DNA of 64,000 nt, taken from assembly GCA_036924285.1 (NCBI GenBank), contig JAYKYS010000049.1:1-64000 (forward strand), given 5' to 3'. The stretch comes from Asterella californica. Its lineage: Eukaryota; Streptophyta; Marchantiopsida; Marchantiales; Aytoniaceae. Position numbers and translations under genes: made by a program. Shown one piece after another: positions 1-11,375 of the stretch (position 1 is its first letter; each line of letters begins with the position of its first letter). The notes under the pieces were generated by a model. The model worked only from the letters and a program-made list of their open reading frames with translations, was not told where the DNA came from and searched no databases.

Positions 1-159
1 CAGTGATGTGTGTGTGAGTCGAAGAGGGAATGCAATCATTGCATGTCAGTCGAGAGTGCAACTGTGATTACAGAGAGTACTTTCAAAAACAAGCATAGCC
101 CGACACGTCCTGCCAAAAAAGACTGTACGGAGAGATTTCAAACCTGACTCTTCATGTGC

Positions 160-1353
160 ATCATCGCAGCAACAGCTCCTTGTGAACAACAATCTTCATA
201 TACACTCCTTCTCGATCTCTGACCTTGCCACACTGGACAACCATATGGGTTAGAATGTCCTGCAGCTTCTCAACATGTCTACATGCCACTGTAGGCAGTC
301 ATGCATCTGTCAAAGCTGTGCATCTGGGCTTTGGTGGATGTAAATTTGGCTGAACTCTTTGCACTTGATGCGAAACACGGGAGGGCCATGACCATCAGAT
401 AGAGATGTGTCAATGTCGGCCCCTGTGGAAGTCATGGACAGGACCTGGTAGTGGCGGCGACTGCAGGATTTGAAGTGCTTGCTAGCATCATTGTCTCCCC
501 TTAGCAACCCAATTCAGAAAGATAGCGCCTGAGGTGCTAGCTGAACCTTGCCCTTGTAGCAGCAGTAGCAGAACATTGGCTGAGCCATTGTGCCGCCTGT
601 CTTCTTGCACAGGAAATGCTTTGCTCCACAAAAGGTACAGATGTGTCTCATGAGGCCAATGGAGAGGCGCTTTGTCCTGGGGTCTGTGAGCTTCTGCAGC
701 TTGCTATGCTGAAAGACTTCTTCTTCAAAGTGATCAAACTGTTGTCTGCCCAAGTTGTGCAGAGAGGCCACCCTTGCATTGTCTTGTCTGCGCTGTTCTG
801 CAGCTGCTGCCGTGTCTTGTCTGTGCTGCTCTGCAGCTGCTGCTCTGTCCAGTCTGCGATGCTCTGCAGCTGCTGCCCTGTTTTGCCTGTGCTGCTCTGC
901 AGCTGCCATTCTGTCCTGTCTACGCTGCTCTGCGGCTGCTGCTCTTTGTACTGCAGCTGCCGCGCTTTGCTGTCTGAGCTGCTCTGCAGCTGCTGCTTTA
1001 TCTTGTCTGTGATGCTCTGCAGCTGCAGCATTTGCAGCAACAACAGCAGCAGTTTCAGCAGCAGCAGCAGCAGCAGCTTCATGTTCAGCAGCAGCTCGCC
1101 TGGCTGCATACAAAGCTGTCAGGTGGCTTGGCTGCACAGCTCTGCGTCTGGACAGTCTGGCTGCACGTGCAGCTCGGCACCTTGAAGCTGGTGACAGCTG
1201 CTGCTGGCCAGCTGTATTGCTGGGGTTGTCAGTGTTGGCAGCATTGGCAGAGCCTGAGCTAGAGCCAATGGCACCAGCAGCGAGCCCACGTGCCCTGTCA
1301 GGCCAGCAGGACAGTTCAGCAGCTGTGATTGTCAGGACCATCTGGAGATGCAA
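160..1353 (-). mobile_element. Helitron Rep/helicase fragment, decayed
   Basis: On the minus strand a 279-residue open frame ends in a Cys-rich block (CTFCGAKHF ... CYCCYKGKVQL). This resembles the N-terminal zinc-binding segment of eukaryotic Helitron helicase proteins (CxxCGA..W...CC..GKV.L). The next frame, 310..507, carries GPPVFRIKCKEF and then IHQSPDAQL, matching the segment that follows in that family (G.P.FRI.G.....L.P). Below about position 300 only scattered, frame-broken similarity remains, down to about 160. The Rep HUH motif and the helicase domain are not in the window, so this is a 5' fragment. Residues about 80-190 are an Ala/Glu/Gln/Arg repeat encoded by a minisatellite. The family call rests on the Cys block and the FRI segment; autonomous function is very unlikely. 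Confidence 0.6.
780..1026. repeat. 33-bp minisatellite, about 7 copies
   Basis: Tandem units of 33 bp, roughly TGTCTTGTCTGTGCTGCTC followed by TGCAGCTGCTGCT. They encode an 11-residue repeat, AAAAEQHRQDR and variants, in the Helitron frame on the minus strand. Because 33 is a multiple of three, other frames also stay open here and create spurious Cys/Leu-rich plus-strand frames. A CAG/CTG-rich run follows at about 1040-1080. Confidence 0.85.
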
Positions 1354-2974
1354 GACAACAGCAAGCCTCAGAATCTCTACGTGACAGCTTCAAAGGTCTC
1401 ATCTTCTGTGAGGTGGGGTGTCAGGCCAGTTCTGCAGAGTGGCTGGTCACTCAGACTGTTATGACCTGACCATTCATGATAGCCTGAAAGGGCTGCCTGC
1501 TGGAGATGGTGGGTTCAGGTCCCCTATGGTCAGCAGTGACATACATTGGAAACATCACCAGCAGTATTGGGAGTCCTGGCCTGATCCAGGATGTCGAGCA
1601 TCTGTACCTGGTGGAGGGGCCATTCTCTCTGATTAAATGCCTGGCAGCTCTCCTGTCAGCATTGAACCTTCTTCTGGTGTTTCTTTCCTGCTGCTCCTCC
1701 TGAGACAGCTCAACATCAGGCCGTCAAACGCGCTTTCGCAAGGGCATAGTGACATCTCAGCAGCAAAAGGCATCAGTGCTGCCTGCGTGGTCCAGTTCAG
1801 GCGCAAAATACTTTGGTCAAGAGTGAAGTGTCATTGTTTGACACAAAAACGCTGCTCTACTTTTTTAATATATACTAATGTACTGCACAACTTTGCCCAC
1901 AAACACTGCCATAGTTGCCACAAGCTGGCTGCACATCTGACTTGGAACCACTTGAATCAAACGGACTCAGAATGCCTCACATTGTTGTCATTTACTTGAC
2001 GCTGTGGAACTTTGCCAAGCACAGCAGAGGTGCATTGGGCAGTAATGCAGCATGCGCAGTACTGCCCTGCTAGGCAAAGTACTGGTCTTTGATTGTTGGC
2101 ATGCTGGCTTTTAAAAATCTTAAAATGGTACCAGGAATAGAGCAAATTGGTGTTATGTACTCTTGCCGTGGCAAAACAAAGGCGCCCAGAATTGTTGAAA
2201 CCACGCTGCCTACAACCATCATCACCACTTGATGCGATTGGCATACAAGAATCCAGCCCGCCTGAGCTGCAAGTGATTTTGGGCCTGCAGCGAAAGACGC
2301 CCTTACCATATCACAGGCTGTGATTCACAGCCAATCAGTAGCTCTGCATCCATTACAGCGGAAAAAAAAATCATTACGATCACAGCGGATGCGGTCCAGT
2401 AGCTGGTCACATGTCATTACAAACCCCGCTGTCTTACGGAGGTGACTAAACCCCACACGTGCACCCACGCTCACCGTCACCCCGTGTTCTTCCGTCCTCA
2501 AAGCTCAGGTCGTGTGGTATTGCAGCACAGCACGGTTTCAGACCGTCATCAACTTCAGCAGCTTGGCCGACGCACAATACATCAGGCGCAGCAGCTCAAG
2601 ATTGACTGTGCTGAGTGAGAAGCAGCTCTCCTTTACCAAACAGAGTCGATGCAACTTCACAGTGCGCAGAGAGACCTCCTTTTCTGAATACGGCTCGACC
2701 TCGCTGCGTTGACCTCAGCTGAGCCGTAGAAATTTAGAGGTGAAATTGACAAAGCGTACCAACACGATGGGCCGCAGGCCTTTCACACTCTGTCCTGTGT
2801 CTGTTTAAACTTCAGCAGAACTCTTGTCTTCGTTCTTTGACTTTTGTCAATTTCGGCAACAGCAAGCCTCTTTTCTACGACATGCTGTGCCAACCCTTGT
2901 CTGGCCTCAAATCTTCGTGCTTTTTCACCTGTGAAGTGAAGTGTGAGACTACTCTGCACCACAAGCCTGGCATT
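1354..2974. other. No gene recognised
   Basis: The frames here are short and lack family motifs. The stretch lies between the Helitron remnant and the E2-C gene and probably holds the E2-C promoter and 5' UTR at its right end. Confidence 0.5.
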
Positions 2975-3026
2975 TTAGTTGTACATAGTGCTGAAGGAAC
3001 TTAGTTGTACATAGTGCTGAAGAAAC
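2975..3026. repeat. 26-bp direct tandem duplication
   Basis: TTAGTTGTACATAGTGCTGA plus six more bases occurs twice back to back (2975-3000 and 3001-3026), with a single G/A difference near the end. It ends about 60 bp upstream of the E2-C start codon, in the presumed 5' UTR. Confidence 0.9.
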
Positions 3027-3087
3027 GTCTTTGCTTGCCTGCAGAAGGTTTCACCTGCCTCTTGACCAGGATACCAGCCAAACCAGC

Positions 3088-3697
3088 ATGTCTACTCAAA
3101 ACAGGCGTGTCGATGTACCCGCGGCAGGCAAACAGGACACAGCAAAGGTGACCAGCACAGTGGACAGCCATGCAGTAACCAAGCGCCTGCAGTCGGAGCT
3201 GATGTCTTTGATGTCCGCAACAGATCCTGGCGTATCTGCATTTCCAGATGGTGACTCGCTGTTTTCCTGGGTCGGCACAATACAAGGTGCAGCTCAAACA
3301 GTATACGAAGGCATGAGCTACAAGCTGTCCTTGAAGTTTCCTACAGACTATCCTTTCAAAGCACCGACAGTCAAGTTTGAGACACCATGCTTCCATCCAA
3401 ATGTGGATCAGTATGGCAATATCTGCCTAGATATTTTGAAGGACAAGTGGAGCGCAGCATACAGGTGAGAGTGTATGCTTGAAATCGTCTCACAGTAGTG
3501 GAAATACATTCATGCACATTCAAGTCACCTGATGTCAATGCACTTGCAGCGTGCGGACGGTCCTCCTGTCCATTCAGAGCCTGCTAGGAGAACCAAATAA
3601 TGACAGTCCTTTGAACAGCTATGCTGCCAAGCTTTGGGACAATCAGGAAGAGTACAAGCGGGTTCTAACAAAGAAGTATGCTGAGGCACAGAAATGA
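3088..3697 (+). CDS. UBE2C: Ubiquitin-conjugating enzyme E2-C (UBE2C/UBC19 type)
   Basis: E2 enzyme that takes ubiquitin from E1 and passes it to substrates. The family works with the anaphase-promoting complex to degrade mitotic cyclins. Exons are 3088..3464 and 3550..3697, joined across an 85-base GT..AG intron (GTGAGA...TTGCAG). Visible E2 features are the [14 protein letters not shown] segment, the HPNV motif, and the active-site Cys in GNICLDIL. The second exon gives [20 protein letters not shown], the E2-C signature after the active site. The start MSTQNR resembles the MASQNR start of animal UBE2C. The protein is about 174 residues, normal for the family. No frame breaks were found. Confidence 0.93.
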
Positions 3698-4435
3698 GTG
3701 CCAGTTCAGCTGAAAGGCGCTACTGCCTAGCTGCAATGAATGAGTCAGATGACAACATATGATGCCATAGTTCTTGTCTTTTTATCAAGCCATCTTCTGA
3801 CCCTTTCAGCATAATTTCAAGGCATATTTGCCGGTTGTGAGCAAAACCCCAACAAATGCAAACCCTTGGCTTCTGTGTATACGTAGCAGCTCACCAACTT
3901 TCAATTGCCTCTGCAAATGAGGTGATGTTCACATTTATAAAGCATTCATTTCAGAGCCAAGAGGCGTCAGGTCCATTGATGTTTTTGGTCTACAGCTTAT
4001 GCATCTAGTCTGCAGCTGGCCATTGTGTTAATGCCTCTGGTGTTGATGAAGCACACGCAATCTGTAGAGCATGCAGCAATTGTTCTTAAGGGCATGCTTT
4101 ACAAAAAAACTTGGCAATCCACCTACCAGTCATCTTTGTGGACTAATCTCATTGTCGGCCTGGCCAGAAAGCTTGCTTGGTGAGATGCCAGATAGTGTGA
4201 CAAAATCAACAGGTAAGCAAGCCAAATGATCATTACACTGTTTCTCCGATTATGATGCCGCATGACCAGCAGTACATCATCGTTATGTCACCTCACTGCC
4301 TTCGCATCAGCACTGCAGAATCAAAAGGCCAACCCTAACAAATTTGGCCAGACTGTCATTCTAATTCACAGCAAATGTTTGGGCTAGGTGGGTCAAGGAC
4401 TCACTCTGAACTTCGATTCGCCAAGCCCCCCAACT
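3698..4435. other. 3' UTR and intergenic, no gene recognised
   Basis: T-rich stretches follow the E2-C stop. No frame with a recognisable motif is present. The right end probably contains the promoter of the WDR4-like gene. Confidence 0.5.
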
Positions 4436-7400
4436 ATGGCCCCGAAAGGCCGGAAGCATAAAAAAGCAAACTCCAAGAAGGAGTCCACACCACAGCACAG
4501 GCCAGAATCGTCCGTCGCGTCCTTGGCTCTACATCCATCTGCAAACTTTGTGGCGGTCGCTGTTGATACTCGTTTGCAAATATGCCCTCTCGGGTATGAG
4601 AGCCATTTACCTTTGCACGTCGTTGTACAACTTTGCAATGCTAAGCGTTTGACCTGGTTTTGCATACAGGGGATGCCACGCCAGGAGGACCAGTCACACA
4701 CGCCGCAATCTCACCACTCAGGGTCATAGCCTTTGATAGAACTGGCAAGAGCTTCTTGTCTGCAGGAGATGACAAGCTGGTTCAAGTATGGGACACAAAA
4801 ACATGGAAAACAATCAAGACAATGTGTGTCTTTACCTCCCTGTCGTCTATTTATGTAAGCATCGAATGCAGCATGCCTACTAACAGGCTGTGTGACTGTG
4901 CAGCAAGTCTCCAAAGAAGGTGACAGCAGCCTTGTTCAGCAAAACAGCAGCTTGATTGCATTTGCTGACAAGTTTGGTGATGTCCTGACCAGCCAGGGTT
5001 CTGCCCGAGCACCAGCAAGCAGACCTGTTGCAGCGCCTTTGCTGGGACACATGTGCAGCATTGTCACCTCTTTAGCATTCAGCCCAGATGGCAAAGCACC
5101 TAGTCAGCACAGATCAAGACTGCAAAGTCCGTGTCAGTACAATGCCAAAGGAACCTGAGAAGGTAGTATTGCAAGTTGCACATAACCCGATGACATGTTC
5201 ACCAGATGTGTTTGTGTATGTCTTGCCCAATGGTGCTTGTGTCAATGCTTGCCTGCCTGGGTGTACATGTAAGAGCTTCCATTGCTTTCAGTACACTCAG
5301 GTTGGCATTCAGCAAGTTTGGCTGTTTTGTCATAGGTTTCAGTTGCATTCGGTGCATTTAGATTGGTGTTCAGCGAGAACTGCACCTCATTGCCTGCTCG
5401 TTGAAGCCACAAATTCTGCTGCAGGGGGCCCATTCAATTCAGAGCATCTGCATGGGCCACAGCGTTTTTGCAAAATGCTGTGCTTTCGCTTGCCCAAACA
5501 ATGCAGCACACCCAGTTCTGCTATCTGGTGGGGGCGACAGCACTATCAGGTCAGTATGCCACCATGAAAGATATCTGCCCTGCCTCAATGTGATGGCTGT
5601 CTCCCAAAACCAATGTAAGGTCCTGCTTCAAAAGGTTGCAATCTCAGATTGTGCTGGCTCAAGGGCAATCATGACACAGCAGCCATGACATTGTTTTCTG
5701 TGTTTACAGCACAGTCCTCGCAAACATCTTGCCAGGCTTACACTTGGCCTGTCATAAAGCTACAGCTAAAGCTAAAGCCTGCGTGAAAGACTAGTCGAAA
5801 TGTTAGCCTGTCATTGGGCTGGAATGCTTGCGCTGGAAACACAGGGAATCATGTCATCATCGACACCAACACCATGATCTTGTTAAAGCCATGGGTCCAG
5901 GCGCCGCATAGGTTTCTGCTATAAGTCACAGCTTTGTCTTGAAGCAGAAACAACAGCACCCCATGGTCAAAAGGGGAAACGGGAGGGGGGTCAGAAGTGA
6001 AAATAGCATGCGGCAGACGGTCCCCGACAAGAAACAGATTGTCCACTGGGTGCATATGCTGTGGCGCCATGTGGTGCTGCTACGACAAATGTGATGCGGA
6101 TGGCAATCAAAGGCTTGAACCTTGCCAACAAAGAAGTCAGTCTGCTATTTGCTCCATACAATGCAAGCATTGTAGGGGTTCGGAGCTGCATTTGATGCGA
6201 GTGAAAGGATGTAGGTTGTGATCATACAAGGATGCTCAGACCAGATTGCTTTGGAGGGACAAGACTTGCCTTGCATATACCTAGTTCGTGATGAGCTGGA
6301 AAGCGTTATTGTAAGTATTATTGTTATATACCCCAAGGCTTGCTGCAGGTGGGTCAGCACAGTAGCCTGTGCCAGACCAAAACACTTTGCAAACCTGTGT
6401 GCACGCTCCATAAGCCCTCTTCACAAGCGCTGACCTGCCTGATGCTTGACAGGTCGTGGAACCATCTGACGGGCGAGCAGCTTGATTGCTTCATATGCGC
6501 CCCAGCTGAGTCATCTGATGGTGTCACAGCAGCTGATGCAGCAGCTCCCAGGTCATCACTCACCGGTGCATCTGCTGATGGCGGTGTGCCACCATCTTCA
6601 GCGCTGCAGCAGAGCGATGCCGCCAAGCATGACTTGGGTGATGCAGAGGATACAGGCTTAGGTACACATCCATTACCGCTTGCTGCTGCATGTCACCCAT
6701 GGTGACAAACTGTGGTGCACCAAGTCGTGCCTACACTTGATACAAGGTTGGGGGTGTCAAATTGAATCATGGATATAAGCAAAAAGCTAATCGGCCATGG
6801 TGTGTCTGCGTCTGGGGCCTTCTGACCATCTCCTAGACCTTATTGAAGAGCGTTCAAAGCAGTTGCTTCATAGCCACATAGGCTTCTGTTGCCTGAAACA
6901 CATGGCTGTGCCGGCTTTGAGGGTATGGTATGATTCTTGTGTAGCTGCTTTGCATTGGTGTGATGTAGCAAAGCTGCTACTTGGTGGTTCAGGCTCTCAC
7001 CTGTAGCTTACATGCATTCATCCATGAGTATGGTGAGATCCGTCCTGGACGCTGCATTTGGATGTGCAAGATCAGCATAGATGTGACCTGTGAGTGCTTG
7101 GCTGCAACGCAGATACTGCACAGGCAGGTCAATCAGACAGGACAGGTCAGGATGAATCGGATGCAGATGAACCAGCAATGCAGTCTGGGAGGGACTCAGA
7201 CCCAGAGAACCTAGAGGCAGAGGAAGGGGTGGATGATTCAAGGCAAGCAAGGGTCTTGGAGGGCGCTGGGCAACCTGCCGTTCTCTCCATCAGTACTGCC
7301 CTGGACGGGTGGGGACCTTGCCGCATTTCCCCCTTTGACTAAGATCATAAACGTCTTTGAGAGCACGAGCTGTTGATGCTTTCTTGCAAACTTTGCACCT

Positions 7401-9008
7401 TTTTTCCCCATCTGCTTGAACTCGTCACTCGACCTCATGATTTTCGTGCATCAGGTAAGCGCCAATGTACTGCCTGTGTTGATTTATGCAAGCAAGCACA
7501 ATTGTCATATGCAATGGGGATCAATTGCAGCTGTTTTGACCTGAGGCATGGTGGAGATTACTGAATTGTACCCCTTTCTGACTGCTCACTACCATCAACC
7601 TGTGGTTTCAGGCCAGCATCCCCCGATGAGTGACATCTTGCTTACCCACCCCAGCCTTTTCTTTGCATCACAGTCTGCACATGAAGCAGTCTTGTTGTGC
7701 ATGAATGGCACAGTAGTCCTTCCCCTCTCTCCGCTCCCCCCCCCCTCCCTCCCCCCCTGCTGCCATACATTTCAACCTGGCAAGGTTGAGGTGCGAAAGG
7801 GACTGCACCTGGAGCAGTCTGACACGAGAAGGGCGTGCCACAATCCACGGACCCTCTGGCTGTTGTGAATCAATTGGTTGATTGCAGGTGCACACTTGCA
7901 GCAGCTGTGGAGGGCAGAGATCACATCCTCATGTTGCACTGCGCCCCCTCAGGCCAGCTGACACAGCAGCAAGAGCTGCAGCTGCCGGAGTGTCTCTACC
8001 CACGCAGGTGTTTGCAACAACCGCTTTGCTTACGCCCAAACCCAAACTCAAACCCATCTGGTCCTGCCAGCACGTTTATGATGTTTTTGCCTGTGAGACT
8101 GCAAGACTAATGAGCTTGCAGCAAGACTATCAGCAACACATAGCGCTTGGCGTGAGACGCTTTTCTGAAAATCAGTGCCATCTAGACATGCATGCAGAAC
8201 CTGTGGCAGAAAGTTCTGGCTTTGCTCCAAGCGTCTGTGGATGTTGTTGAAAATGAGGGTCGCTTGTTCTACGTTTGAGACGTGGCGCTTGCTGATGTGT
8301 CAAAGGGAGAATGCTGTTGCAGGTTGAGTTTGATGCGCAAGGGCGGCTTTGGGTAGTGGGGGGCCCCTTACCTGGCACCTCAGATGCTGTCTGTATAGGA
8401 GTAGCAAGCTGTGAGGGCACAGGGTCTGGCATAAAGGTGTAGTCCATCAGCCGTACTTTCACAAGTAAAGATGGAACACATCAAAGTCTTCAATGTGCAT
8501 TGCATTCTTGAGACGACAGAATTTAGCAAGCTACTGTATCAAGCTTGATGCGACTGTGTTCAGCAAGTTATTGTATCAAGCTAGATGCATGCCAGGATTG
8601 GATGCAGCTAGCAAAGACGTGCTGAGCAAGCCATGATCATCAGACTCACATCAAGCTACATTGTACTCACAGATGGAACTATCGGTGCTGTGCAGTGGAG
8701 TCATGATGAGTCAGCACTGCCTGAGAAGGTTAAAGCAGCCTTGGAGAACAGGCAGGCAGATGGCCAAAGCCAGGCGTGCCTACCTGATGCAAATTGCAAT
8801 CAGCAGCAGGTGCGGGCAAGACTTGTATGCTGTGCAATGCGGCACCATGAGGTACTGTGCTCATGCACTATGCCCATGCACTATTCAATTGAAAGCTAAC
8901 TGAGTTCACTTCTGTGTTACACAGAGCACTCAGCAGCTCAGGAAGCGTGTGTATTCTGCCGAGGAAAGAGAAGCTCGCAAGAAGAACCGCAATGATGCCA
9001 AAGGCTAG
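4436..9008 (+). CDS. WDR4: WDR4/TRM82-like WD40 subunit of tRNA m7G46 methyltransferase
   Basis: The family's WD40 protein stabilises the TRM8/METTL1 catalytic subunit that makes m7G46 in tRNA. The start MAPKGRKHKK is basic. WD-type pieces follow in order: LSAGDDKLVQVWDTKTWK (about 4765-4820), SPKKVTAALFSK then FADKFGDVL (about 4908-4990), SLAFSPDGK then STDQDCKVRVS (about 5070-5145), and an exon 5425..5549 with GAHSIQSICMGH and LLSGGGDSTIR. The preceding intron is 5163..5424. Later exons are less certain: an acidic linker (7128-7310), VEGRDHILMLHC (about 7905), and a basic C-terminus ending KKNRNDAKG (to 9008). Two one-base frame breaks of opposite sign, near 4950 and 5093, bracket the ADKFGDV blade. 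They look like consensus errors, but inactivation is possible. Exon joins between 5550 and 8900 are unresolved. Confidence 0.72.
8525..8588. repeat. 27-bp direct repeat, 37-bp period
   Basis: AGCAAGCTACTGTATCAAGC at 8525 and AGCAAGTTATTGTATCAAGC at 8562, each followed by a similar 7-base tail. It lies in a presumed intron near the 3' end of the WDR4-like gene. Confidence 0.7.
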
Positions 9009-9965
9009 CGAGATGACTGTCATCATGCACATGAGCTCTGCGCAGGCAGGCGAATCCATGCCTGCTTGTAATGCTTGCAGCGTTGCGCTCTTTACTGAGT
9101 CCTGAAAGACCCGTTTGTTACTCAGCATGTGTGTGTTGTAAGCATGCAACAGCACTGATGTCAACTCATTGTAACGTTTCAAAAAGACTCTTTGTATGCA
9201 CGTTAAGGTCACCATGACAATGGTGCAGCATGTGTACATCGAGTGTGTATGTATTTACATGCTTACTTGAATTAAATTTTATGGAATGTATTAACATTAC
9301 AGGCAGCAAAACTGTGAATGTCAGCATGAATCCGGTACTTTGTAGGAGCATAATGGTTTATATTGCTTGACCAATCAGAATGACAACTGTATTCCCTGTA
9401 CCAACATCATTGCAGCCTAGTAGTACATGCACTCCGTTGAACATGCCTGGCTTGTACAATTGTCTGCAGACCCGCAGTGGTTCCAGTGGCCACAAGTATG
9501 AAGCCATGCTCTGTAGAAGGCCTTCTATCTAGATGCCTCTCTGTGCATGTTGCAGCTTGCTACCAACAAGAGAGATTGCACCCCCTTACCTGACACGTAT
9601 TGGCGTATTTCACCCTTGCCTGGTGTTGATTTGTGTTATTTACTATCCCACGGTTAGTTTGGCTTTTCAGACAGTTTGATCTACGTGCAGTCAGAGACGT
9701 TTGCCCGATGTATGCATGGCATAGCTCATGTTTGCAAAATGCACAAGACATGTGCCAGACACAGTTTGTGTTGTCTTACAGACTGCGCAGTTGCATGAAT
9801 CTGCTGCAATATTGACCACATGCACTGCATGGCCCCTGTATAAAATGACTGGTGTGCTACTGCACAAGGTTGCAAGTACAGGTTCAGGCCAGACTGCCGT
9901 CACTGGCCTTGTCCATGCACAGTTTTTGACATCACGTGCATCCACTTATCAAGCTTCAGCAAGAC
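9009..9965. other. Convergent 3' intergenic region
   Basis: Lies between the end of the plus-strand WDR4-like gene and the end of the minus-strand H2B gene. Only short frames without motifs are present, so it is probably 3' UTRs of both genes. Confidence 0.55.
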
Positions 9966-10677
9966 TTAAGCTGAGGTAAACTTGGTAACAGCCTTTGTGC
10001 CCTCTGATACAGCGTGCTTGGCCAGCTCTCCAGGCAAAATAAGACGAACTGCAGATACAATTGCTTTTCAGTACAAAGGGTTGAATCTCAATGACAGCAA
10101 CAAGCAAGCAAACCGACATAGTATTACCTGCTGTTTGAATCTCACGGGAGGTGACAGTTGGCTTCTTGTTGTATCGTGCTAGAGTGGCTGTCTCAGTCGC
10201 AATCTTCTCAAAAATGTCAGCTGCAATCACGACAAACGTTTTAGTCGTACCAGTGAGGCTGCTTCAACTTGAGCCCCTCAATCTAGCAGTGATCACTTTA
10301 CTTTCAGGAATCACACAAACAGCTTACCTATGAAAGAGTTCAATATGGACATTGCTTTGGAGGATATTCCAGTGTCGGGATGCACTTGTTTAAGTACCTG
10401 CGCGAACAAGCCTCCTGATACACGCCAGTACGTGTGCTGCTGCAAGTAGAGCCGAGCAGAGCGGGCCAGTAGATGCAGCAGATTACTTTGATGCTGCGCT
10501 GCCATGCCTGACATTCTCACCTCGTTGACATGATCATACTGTGAGCACGCATACCTTGTAGATGTATATCTTGTAGCTTTCGATGGCCTTCTTGCTACCC
10601 TTCTTTCTGCCAGACTTTGCTCCGCCCACCTTGGACACTGACTTCTTGGCAGGCTGCTTCTCTGCTTTGGGAGCCAT
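9966..10677 (-). CDS. H2B: Histone H2B, four exons
   Basis: Core nucleosome histone. Minus-strand exons are 10677..10555, 10397..10328, 10220..10128 and 10048..9966, all with GT..AG junctions. The N-terminal tail [12 protein letters not shown] is Lys-rich, as in plant H2B. The fold follows with [74 protein letters not shown] and the C-terminus TKFTSA. The C-terminal AVTKF segment contains the Lys that is monoubiquitinated in the family. The reading frame is intact throughout. Three introns suggest a polyadenylated, possibly replication-independent transcript, but no histone 3' stem-loop was searched for exhaustively. Confidence 0.95.
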
Positions 10678-11375
10678 GACGACGTTGGAAGCCTAACAGT
10701 GCCTATAAGACTACTCTGCTGAGGAAATGCACAGCTGGTCAGATGCATGGGCCGTACATCTTCTTTGTTTCTGGCCTGTACGGAATAGACCGTACATCTT
10801 CTTTGTTGCTGGCCTACCCAAGCAATGACTCTTCTAGCCTGCCTGATCAAAGCCTAGAACCATATACGAAGCACACAACAAGGCAAGGCAACTTTCCTTA
10901 GGAAATGAAATAGTTGCCATTGACAGAGTAGGGAGTGAATGCAGGGTGTGTGGTCAGTAAACAATTCGTTCCCATGCTTCATAGCAGAAATTGAGATGCA
11001 GTGTCCTGCGGTTACAGACTATATTGTATCGGCAGCAAGAAATGAGGTACTGGATGCCAATGGATCAGTCTGCCAGTGAACAAACACGTCAAACTTTGAG
11101 TAGAGTAACACGGCATATTACCTACACTGTCAGTCTAAATGACTTGACACATCCAGATGGTAATACAGCAGCCGCTCGGCACTGTTAAACGCAGAACAGC
11201 AAAGGCTTTTGCAACAGAAACCCTTGAAGACATGCTACGCAACAGAAATTACAGTATTGTGACTGGTACCCAGTAATATTGGCCTTGGCACAAGCCTGCT
11301 AGCAACATATCGTAGAAGATCAAGGTGCCCAAGCACGACCTTATTAATGACAGCATGTCAATGCAAACCAGCAGC
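10678..11375. other. Between H2B start and TGD2 end
   Basis: Contains the H2B promoter/5' UTR on the left, with the 26-bp repeat listed separately, and the TGD2 3' UTR on the right. No other gene was recognised. Confidence 0.55.
10752..10815. repeat. 26-bp direct repeat upstream of H2B
   Basis: CCGTACATCTTCTTTGTTTC and CCGTACATCTTCTTTGTTGC, each followed by TGGCCT-type sequence, at 10752-10777 and 10790-10815. They are 12 bases apart with one mismatch and sit 75-140 bp upstream of the H2B start codon. This could be a promoter duplication or a repeated 5' UTR element. Confidence 0.8.

Noticed and set aside
616..1185. Plus-strand frame of 189 residues rich in Cys, Ser and Leu
   Set aside because: It is the antisense of the 33-bp minisatellite in the Helitron frame; the unit length keeps all frames open and no family motif is present.
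1506..1540. tRNA-like GGTTCAGGTCCCC stretch
   Set aside because: The required acceptor, D and anticodon arms could not be built around it.
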